A stretch of DNA of 42,863 nt, taken from NCBI GenBank assembly GCA_018061005.1, contig JAGOVA010000020.1, positions 1 through 42,863 on the forward strand, in the 5' to 3' direction. Source of the DNA: Sterolibacterium sp. (GTDB lineage: Bacteria > Pseudomonadota > Gammaproteobacteria > Burkholderiales > Rhodocyclaceae). Of the stretch, positions 1-9,900 are shown in pieces (position 1 is the stretch's first letter; every line of letters starts with the position of its first letter). The notes under the pieces were generated by a model that saw nothing but the letters and a program-made list of their open reading frames with translations, was not told the DNA's origin and ran no database searches. The position numbers were made by a program, and so were the translations under genes.

Positions 1-2
1 TC

Positions 3-146
3 AAACAACCGAATGACGTAAAGCAACCGGATGACGTGAAGCAACCGGATGACGTGAAGCAACCGGGCGACGTGAAGCAACCGGGCGACGTGAAGCAGCC
101 GGGTGACGTGAAGCAACCGGGTGACGTGAAGCAACCGGGTGACGTG
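3..146 (+). repeat. 18-bp in-frame tandem repeat, eight visible copies
   Basis: The unit AAGCAACCGGGCGACGTG or a close variant encodes K-Q-P-[NDG]-D-V and repeats eight times in register; a ninth decayed unit begins at 147. Copies differ mainly at the residue-4 codon (AAT, GAT, GGC, GGT) and at CAA/CAG. The array continues to the window edge, so the true copy number is unknown. It lies wholly inside the coding region and has no spacers, so it is a coding minisatellite. Confidence 0.95.
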
Positions 147-851
147 AAGCAGCCGAATGGGAGCGACGATACCCGCACGACACCTGACACCGGCAAGGGT
201 ACGAGAGGTGCGGGTGATGGTGCGGATGCGGGGGGGCAGGGTTCGTCCGGCGACAAAGACGGTGCCGGCGACGTGAAGCCGACTGCCGGGGTCGTGCGAC
301 ACGGTACTGGAAAGTTATTGTCAGATGGCACTCCCGTGAGCACGGCTGCCAACGACGACAAAACGCAGCAACAAGAAGGCAGCGATGCGCGTCATTCAAG
401 TGCGGACGACGGCCGGAAATCTGCGCGTAGTCAAGGTGATTTGGCTGGCTTCGATGGTGTTAATCCCCTGCTTGATTTGGGCGATATCGGCGGAAGTGCG
501 GCAGATGCGCCGGTGGCAACACTAACGACCCGAGAAGGCATTTCAATTTCCCTGGTTCGTGAGCCATCGGATCAGATCGCCGGGGTGGTCACGGTTTCAT
601 TACCGAAGGAAATTGCGGTAGCCGGTATCGGCTTCAGCTTCCCGCTGCCCGAACAGGTCGCGGTGCTGGCTGGCGTCAAAGTCCTCATCACCCTGGTTTC
701 TGGGGGGCCGCTGCCATCCTGGTTGCACTATGTGGCAAAAACGAAGACGTTTGTAGCGTCCGCCGTGCCGGATGGCGCTTTACCGCTGCAACTACGGATA
801 ACCATGGGCACGCAGCAGATTGTCCTGGTCATTTCTGAGCGTGGCGGATGA
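3..851 (+). CDS. C-terminal part of a large repetitive surface protein (5' end outside window)
   Basis: The reading frame is open from the first bases, so the gene starts upstream of the window; the GTG at 36 lies inside a repeat and is not a credible start. The visible part opens with eight tandem KQPxDV hexapeptides (x = N, D or G), followed by a Gly/Asp/Thr-rich low-complexity stretch. The last ~110 residues are folded-looking and beta-rich. The segment with PLPSWL followed by a GALPLQLRIT-like strand resembles the end of putative-Ig (He_PIG-like) domains found near the C-termini of giant cell-surface proteins. It lies 118 bp upstream of the LEPR-XLL giant protein on the same strand, so it is probably another substrate of the export genes downstream. 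I cannot name the family of the missing N-terminal part; surface location is inferred from context. Confidence 0.7.
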   Translation, partial: KQPNDVKQPDDVKQPDDVKQPGDVKQPGDVKQPGDVKQPGDVKQPGDVKQPNGSDDTRTTPDTGKGTRGAGDGADAGGQGSSGDKDGAGDVKPTAGVVRHGTGKLLSDGTPVSTAANDDKTQQQEGSDARHSSADDGRKSARSQGDLAGFDGVNPLLDLGDIGGSAADAPVATLTTREGISISLVREPSDQIAGVVTVSLPKEIAVAGIGFSFPLPEQVAVLAGVKVLITLVSGGPLPSWLHYVAKTKTFVASAVPDGALPLQLRITMGTQQIVLVISERGG

Positions 852-916
852 TGTTGTGGGTATCACGAAATGACCTGTCCCTGCTTGTCGACAGGTCAAC
901 GTATCAACGCAACATC
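850..916 (+). other. Nested inverted repeat between the two surface-protein genes
   Basis: An inner perfect 9-bp stem pairs 871-879 (TGACCTGTC) with 890-898 (GACAGGTCA) around a 10-nt loop. An outer 7-bp stem pairs 850-856 (GATGTTG) with 910-916 (CAACATC). The structure begins right at the stop codon of the upstream gene and ends ~50 bp before the start of the giant protein. No U-run follows, so it is not a standard intrinsic terminator. It could be an attenuator, an RNA processing or stability hairpin, or a partial terminator separating the two genes. Confidence 0.5.
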
Positions 917-969
917 GTTTCGTTGTCTCATCGTTCTTATCCTGGTAACAGCTCCGAGAGGTATACATC

Positions 970-3900
970 ATGGCTCCCACACTCCGTTCCCGTCTTCGGG
1001 CCGCTTCCCGCGCACTGGCACTTGAACCCCGTCTGCTGTATGACGGCGCGGGTGCTGTTGCCGCTCTGGATGGTCTGCACGGGATGCCGGGTGCGGATGG
1101 CCATGAACATGTGCTTGAAGCCCAGAAACAGGCTGCTCGACCCGCAGCGGAATCACGCTCCGGCGAAACCATAGAGCAGCCCGCAAGAGGCGCGCTCTAT
1201 ATCATCGACGCCCGCGTTCTGGATTACCAGAGCCTCATCAGCCAGCTTCCGGCCAATGCCATCGTGCGCGTGGTACAGGCCGATGAATCCGGTATCGACG
1301 TGACAGGTGCCGCACTCGCCAAAGGTACTTTTGATGCCGTGCATATCCTCAGCCACGGCGCTTCCGGCAGCCTGAGTCTGGGGCGTGACAGCATCAAACA
1401 GCAGACACTCGATGCTTATGCCACGGCCTTGCAAGGCTGGCGCGCGCATCTTGCTGCGGGTGCCGATATCCTTCTTTATGGCTGTGATGTGGGGCAGGGC
1501 GAGCAGGGTGCTGCTTTTCTGGCGACATTTTCTCGTCTCACCGGTGCGGATGTGGCCGCCTCCACCAATGCCACCGGTGATGCGGGGCAGGGCGGAGACT
1601 GGCTACTGGAGCGGCAAACGGGGCGTATCGAGGCTAGCGTGTTGGCGTTTGCGGGGTATGAGGGGTTGCTGGCGGCTCCCACGGTCACGGACAAGACCAA
1701 CCCCGACGAGCCGACTGCGGCACTGGAAGATCATGCGAGCAGTATCGCCAAGGATATCGAGGTTACGGGTACCGGCGCCGACAGCCTGACGGCGACTGCG
1801 AGTGCGAATAAAGGCACCCTGAGTGCCACCACTTTTACGGGCAATGCAGCCGCCGTGCAAGCCTGGCTGGCGACACTGACCTATACCTACACCAGTGCGT
1901 CCGAAACCGGCGACACCGCGACGCTTACGCTTTCCATCGTTAATAATACCAATGGAGGCACTGCCAATTTCACGCGCAATTTCACCGTGGCCGCTGAAAA
2001 TGATGCTCCGACCCTGACCCCGCCGGCCTCGGGCGCAGGCCGCCTGACGGTGCAAGAAGGTGGCAACGTGGCCTTTACCGCAGCGACTGGCAACGGTACC
2101 GGCGTGGCCAGCCCGGTGCAGCAAACCAATCTGGGTTTGTACGATGTGGATAACAGCAAGAACCAGATCATCATCAAGATTACCGGCCTGCCCGGTCAGG
2201 GGACGTTGAAGCTGAGTGGCAACGAGTTGACCGTCGGCTCCACCCTCGCCGTCAGTGACATCAATAACCTGAAGTACTTCCATAACGGCAGCCAGGTATC
2301 GTTTGCGACCACAGATACCTTCCAGATCACCGTGGATGACGGCGCAGGCGGCTTGCTGGTCCTGCAAACCGTGACTGTGGATATCACGCCCAAGAACGAC
2401 GCGCCCAGTGTCAGCGGCACCATTGTGCTGATCGAAGGTGAAACGGGCGTGAAACTGGTGGGTGAAATTATTCCGGTCATTGGTGGCTCGCGTGGCAACC
2501 TCACCATCACCGATCCGGATGACAGCGCGGGCACGCACACGGTGCAGATCACCGGCTTGCCCGCGCACGGCACACTTAAATACAACGGCTCGGCGGTGAC
2601 GAACGGGCAGAGCATTGTCAGCGCGGATCTGAGTAAATTCACCTATGACCATGACGGTTCAGAAACCACCAGCGACAGTTTCAAGATCAAGGTGACTGAC
2701 GGCGGCGGTGGGCAGGGCGGGGGTGCCGCCATCACCACCACTGATCAGACCGTCAATCTCACCATCATCCCGAACAACGATGATCCGGTGTGGCACAGCA
2801 GCACGCAGCCCGACGTGACCAACAGATTCGGTCCCGTGGTTTTTGGTCCAGATGCAGGTGGTGGAGCCCCAAGCAATACCCATACGCTGCCCATCACTAC
2901 CACCATGCTGCATGTGGTGGACGCCGAATCTGGCCCCGAGCGCCTGACCTACACCTTGACCAGTATTCCTACGGGCGGCTACCTGACGCACACGGGTTAC
3001 CCTGGTCAATACCTGCCGGTAGGCTTCACCTTCACGCAAAAAGAGATCGACGACGGCAAGATCAGCTTCGTCAACAGCACCGGCAACAGTCACACCACCG
3101 ATTTCAAATTCACCGTGATGGATGGCGACCGCCGCCTCTTTCCTTCGGGACGTGACGGCGGGATCTATGCGGATGAGGCCGCCGCCACGTCGCTGACGAT
3201 ACATACCTTCAAGATCGAATATCAGGGGACGGCCACGGGAGCAGGGCCTGGTGCAGCCATTACGCCTGCACCGCTACCCACCATCGGTGGTTCTCTGGCG
3301 CTCACCGCCTTGCAAATTGCCGAGAGTCAGTCTTTCACCCTGGGCACTTTGGAATTAAGTGCTGTCAGTACCGGGGCGACGGATGCCCAGATCACCTACC
3401 GCCTGCTCACGCTGCCGTCCAACGGCAGCGTCGTGCTCAACGGCACGGCCTTGGGCCTTCTGGGCTCCTTCACCCAGGCCGATATCAATGCCGGCAAGGT
3501 CAAATTCCAGCACGACGGTAGCGAGGATTTCACCGCCAGCTTTACTTTCGATGTCTCCAACGGCAGCCAGATCACGGCAGCGCAGACCTTCAACATCGAT
3601 GTCAAGCCGCAGAATGACACGCCGGTGGCCGGGCAGGGCGATACCATCAAGCTGAGTGAAGGCGACACCATCGTCCTCAACAGCGGCGGTAAAAACCACA
3701 TCACGCTGACCGACAGCGATAACGACACCAGTGACAAAACAGATGGCTATGCAGTCGACAACACGCTGAGTTTCACGGTGACGGTGTTGCCCACGCATGG
3801 CGACCTGTGGCTCAACAATGTGAAGCAGATAGTGGCCAGCTTTACGGTGACCCAGGCTGACCTGACTAGTGGAAAACTGGAGTACCGCCACGACAACAGC

Positions 3901-6900
3901 GAAAACTACACCGACAGCTTCACCATCGTGCCGGTGGATGATGCGGGTGTTGCTGCAACCACGAACAATACCGATGCCAACGTCAACCCACCCGCTGGCA
4001 ATCCCACCAATCAGGCCAGCGAGGGCACGCCCAAGGTCATCAACATCAGCGTGAACCCGCTCAATGATGCGCCGACTTTCGTGGCCAGTGCCGAGCCTGG
4101 CTACAACGGGCATCCCGCACTCAAGGAGGGTGCGGAATTCACGCTCTGGGGTGCTACTTACAGTGGTGGCACTTACGGCACCGGCAGTGGCACAGCGACG
4201 CCACAGGTGGGCAAGGATCATTATCTCGTTTATCAGGACACCGACAACACCAGCGAGCAGCGCCAGTTCCGTGTCACCACGGCATCCAGATACGGCACGC
4301 TCACCGCCAATGGCCGCACATTGGGTGTCGGCTCGGTGTTTACCCAGGCCGAACTCGATGCCGGGCAGGTCAAGTACAAGCACGGCGGTGGCGAGCAGTT
4401 TGACGACAGTTTCTTTTATGTGGTGAGTGACGGTGACTACGGCGCTAACCAGAATACGGTGAGCAACAACACGGCGTTCGCGCAGGGTGCCGCCATCACG
4501 CCGTCCGAATACCGTATCAAGCTCGAACGCTCCAACGACAAGCCGACGATCAGCACCAGTTATAACGGCCTGTTTGTGATTGATTCGTCTGTACCAGCCA
4601 ACGCCAAGACGCTCCCCAGCATCACGCTGGCCGATACCGATCTGGCGGATGGCGTGCAGGCGGGCGAGACCAATTTTGTGCAGATCAAGGTCGAGTTTCT
4701 TGACAACGTCAATACTGCTTATGCCGATGGCGTGCTGCACTTCACGGCAACGGCGGGTGTGACTCTGGTTGGCAGTAATGATGCGAACGCGCTGGTTTTT
4801 CAGGGTCAGCTGGCCGATGTACAGGCCGCGCTGAATCTGATTACCGCCCGTACCAACGGCACGGATGCCGACCTGGACAACCTTAAGATCAAGGTGACGG
4901 TGGATGATCGCCTGCGCGATGGTGGCGGCGTGCTCAGCAGCGGCGCCAACGGTGGCGCGCTGAACCAGGATGGCACGACACCCAATGTAGGCACCGATGC
5001 ATTCAATACCGCCAGCATCACCATCAATGTCGCGGCGTCGGACAAGAACGACCCACCGACGGTCACCGTCGCTGCCGGCCCCGTCGTGGTGAACGAAGAT
5101 GTGCGTACCTTGATTAACGCCGCCATCACGGCCTACACCGACCCGGATGTCTTCGATAGCACGGCGAATGCCATCACGCTGTCGGTCACTAACGGCAAAC
5201 TCTACTTCCACGCCAGCGACAGCAGCGTCACCGGCGGGGCGAGTGTCAGCGGCGGTGGCGTGGGTACCACGACCGTCACCCTCACCGGCACCAAGACCCA
5301 ACTCGATACCGCACTGACCAACCTGCGCTATCTGAGCAATACCAACTACAACGGTGATGATGTCCTGACCGTTACGGTTAGCGATGGTGGCAAGAATGGA
5401 CAGGATGGCACGGACAACTCCGGCGGCGGCAGTAACACGGGCACGGTTGGCATCGCCATCCTGCCGGTGAATGATGCGCCCACCCTGACCCTGCCAGGCT
5501 CGGGCGGCTTTGTGGTGGTTTCAGGCAGTACATATGAATTCTCTACAGCCAAGAGTAATGCGATCGTTATTGCGGATGCTGCTGACTTTACCGCTGCGGC
5601 GGGTTCGCAGGATGGTCTGGATACCAACTTCAGTGTCCAGCTCACCGTTTCCGGCACGGCGACACCGGGTACGCTGACACTGACCGCGCCGGGTGGCTTG
5701 ATTACGGGCGGTGCCGACGGTACGGCGACGGTCACGATCACTGGTTCGCGTGCTGCCATCAACACCTCACTGGCCGCGGGTGTGACCTATACCGGGAGTA
5801 ATGTTGACGGCAATGTCACCCTCACTGTGGTGGTCGATGACCATAACAACGGGGGCACCGTACTGACGGATCCAGTGACATCCACAGCCGGTATTACCGG
5901 CCCGCAGACCGTCACAAAAACGCTCACGTTCCAGCCTACCACGCTGAATGATTCTCCGTCGTTCTCAGGCCTCGACAACACCCCCACCTATGTGCAGAAC
6001 AGTGGTACTGCCGTCGTGCTGGACGGCAATGCCCTGCTGGCCGACCCTGAACTCGACCTGTTCGGCGCCAGCGGCAAGTGGCAAGGTGCGATCCTCACCC
6101 TGAACCGTGACGGTGGTGCTAATGCCAACGACGTGTTCGGCTTTACCGGCAGCGGCAGCACGGGCGTCAATGTCAGCGGCGGCAATCTGCGTATCAATAG
6201 CACGGTGGTCGGCACGCTGACCAATGCGGGTGGCACACTGGCCATTACCTTTAACGCTAGCGCGACGGCAGCCTATGTGGATCAGGTGCTGCAAGGCATC
6301 ACCTACAAAAATACCGATGCGGCACCGGATGTCACGGTCAAGATCAACTACACCATCGACGACCAGAACCCGAACGTGACGGGAGGCGGCACGGCCGGCG
6401 CGGGCCAGGATCAGGGGGATGGCGGCAAACTGCTGGGTAACGGCAGCATTACCGTCAATATCAACCGTCAGGTGGTTGCCGCGCCGGATACCCAAAGCCT
6501 CACCGAAGGGGTGGCTACCGGGGATACCTCGACGGTCAGCGACGATGTGACGCCGGGTGATTCGGGTGGTTCAACCAGCAATGATGTCAGTGTTGGCACT
6601 CAAGACCGCGACCCCGATGCTGCGCAAACGATTGTGGTACAAGGGGTCAAGGCCGGGAGCCAGGGCAGTGTGGCGGCGGTGGGGGTGGCTGGCGTCGGTG
6701 CGGATGTTACCGGCACCTATGGCAAGGTAAAAATCAACGCCGACGGCACTTATACCTATACGCTGGATAACACGAAGCCCGCCGTGCAGGCACTCAAGCC
6801 TGGGGATACGCTCACCGAAACTTTCAGCTACGCGATCAACGATAGCCAGGGTGCCAACAAGACGATGGCATTCAACACGCTGACCATTACCATCAACGGC

Positions 6901-9900
6901 GCCAACGATGCCCCGGTGATGGCGGATACCGCGCTCAGTATCAGCCAGCCGGAAGACTCCGTAGCCCCTGTCGGCGCGGTGGGCAGTCTGGTTTCCACCC
7001 TCACCGGCGGTATCACGGATGTGGATAACGCCGCTGTGAAGGGGGTTGCCATTACAGGCAAGGATGTGTCATTGGGGAGCTGGTATTACTCCACGGACAA
7101 CGGTACGACATGGACAGCCATGCCTGCGGTGGCAGATGCCACTGCCCTGTTGTTGCGCCCGGCGGATCGGGTTTATTTCAAGCCCGATGCAGACAAGAAT
7201 GGCACTGTGCCGAACGGCCTGACCCTGCGCGCCTGGGACCAGACCAGCGGCAGTGCGGGGACCGCGGCAGATACATCAACCAACGGCGGGATCACGGCAT
7301 TTTCTACTGCAACGGATGTGGTGGAATTGAAAGTCACGCCGGTCAATGATGCCCCGGCCTTTACCCATGCGCCCACCAACCCGACGTCAATTGAAAATGC
7401 GGGTACCGGCACAGGCAGCAGTGCCGTGAAGCTGCTGGGTGCCGGTACGGTCAGCGATATTGATCTGACCACCACGGCGGCACTGAATAGCAACATCTTC
7501 GGTGCAGGCAAGGTGACGGTCACTCTTGCTGACGGCATCACGGGCGATGTGCTGCAACTGGATACGCTGACGGCAGGCAGTAACGGTATCGCCACGATCA
7601 CCGGCGGCACCGGCAGCACGCCGCTGGTGGTCACCTTCACCAACGCGGCGACCAAGGCGCAGGTGGAGGCGGTACTGGCCGCCATCGAGTACAAGAGCAC
7701 CAGTGACGATCCGACCGACATCAAGTCCGGCACGCCGAAAGCCACCCGCAGCTACAGTATCGTGCTCTCTGACGGCATTAATGCGGGCGAGGGCGGCAAT
7801 GTTCAGGCTGGCGGTAACGCCGGTGGCCCGCAGCCCTTGACGGCCACGGTGTCGGGAACGGTGACCCTCACCCCGGACAACGATCCGCCGGTGGCGACCC
7901 ACAACACCAATAGCGTGACGGAAGATTCCGGTACGCCGGCCACCGGCAACGTGCGTTCGGATGGCGTGGCGGATAGTGACCCGGATACCCCGTTTGCCGA
8001 TCTCAAACTGACGCAGATTGTTGGCAATACGACCGAGGCCATCAGTAATGGCAGCACCAGCGCCAGCGGCGGCACCGTGGTGCAGGGCAAGTACGGCACG
8101 CTGACCATCGGCTCGGACGGTAGCTACAGCTATGCGCTGGATAATGCCAATCCGATTGTTAATGCCCTTAACAACGGACAAACGCTTGCAGATGAAGTGT
8201 TTACCTACACGCTTTCTGATGGTGCCAAGATCGCCACGGCGAATTTAACCATCACCATCAACGGTCGCACCGACGGTGCGCCAACAATTTCTCCGGTGGA
8301 TGGCAACGCCGCTGCAACCGGCGAAGCGACAGTGTATGAAAAAGGCTTGACCAATGGCACTGGAGACCCGGCAGACAAAACGACCACCGGCAAGATGATC
8401 GTCACCGCCGGGGATGGCATCGACTCCGTGACCATTGGCGGCTCCACCTTCAGCGTGGTGCAGCTGGATGCTTTGTCTGTGGGCAGCCCCTCTGCCGTCA
8501 TTGATACCGGCGAAGGCGAGCTGCGTATTACCGGCATCAGCAGCAAGCTTGGCCCTGCCAGTGCGCCCACCAGCGCTGAGGTGAGTTATACCTACACGCT
8601 CAAAGCACGCCAGGATCACAGCGTTGTACCAGGTACCGAGGTGTCAGACATCATCGCGATTTCCGTCACCGACAAGAGCGCAACGCCCAAGATCGCCAAC
8701 GGCACGCTGACGGTGCAGATCGTCGATGATGTGCCCATTGCTGTAGCTGACACGGGTAATGTCAAGGCGACCGAAACTCTTACGGTTGCTGCTGCGGATG
8801 GCCTGCTGAAAAATGACAGCTCAGGCGCTGATGGCTGGAACGCAGGCGGTGCTGTGGTTGGTGTTGTAAAAGGCGCCGGTGGCACGCCGACCACGGGTGT
8901 CAATGTCGATATTGCCGGTGATTACGGCACACTCAAACTGCAGGCCAACGGCAGTCACACCTATGTGGCCAACGCCGCAGCAGTCGGCGCGCCACCCACT
9001 ACGACGGAAGTTTTTACTTACACCGTGCGGGATGCCGATGGTGATGAAACCACGGCCACCCTGACCATCACCATTCAGAACAACCAGCCACCGGTTGCCC
9101 TCAACGACACCCGCATCACACCGGAAGATACGCCGGTGTCCGGTAATGTGATTGGCAGTGGCGGCTCCGGTGATGTCGCTGATAGTGACCCCGATGGCGA
9201 CACCCTGACCGTTACCCAGATTGTCATCAACGGCACCACCACGCCGGTGCCGACTACGGGTGCGGTCAGTGTGAGCATCACTGGCAGCGGCACCCTGGTG
9301 ATCGACAAGACCGGCAGCTACACCTTCACCCCTGTCCCTGACTGGAATGGCACGGTGCCCGATATCACTTACACCATTGATGATGGCAAGGGCGCGAGCA
9401 ACAGCACGGCGACGGCGATCCTGAAAATCACGGTCACGCCGGTGGTGGATATTGCGAATGACAGCAGCACCACCCATGTCAATGTGCCGGTAACCACGAC
9501 CGTGCTGGGCAATGACAGCTTCGAAGGTGTTCCGGTCATCACCAGCACAACCAGCCCGACGCACGGCAGCATTACGGTCAATCCGGACAAGACCATTACC
9601 TTCACTCCGGATCATGGCTGGACGGGCAGCGACAGCTACACCTACACCGTGACCAGTGGTGGTGTAACGGAAACCGCCACCGTCACGGTCACCGTGAGCA
9701 ACGCATCGCCGATAGCCCACAATGACGTGCGCACCACACCGGAAGACACGCCGGTGTCCGGCAATATCCTGACCGGCAACCCGGACGGTGATGTGGCCGA
9801 CACGGACCCGGATGGCGACGCGCTCACGGTAACGCAGATTGTCATCAACGGCACCACCACACCGGTGCCGACTACAGGTACGGTCAGTGTGAGCATCACT

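Noticed and set aside
3-155. CRISPR array from the regular 18-bp repeats at the left edge
   Set aside because: Units are contiguous without spacers, keep a reading frame and encode a hexapeptide.
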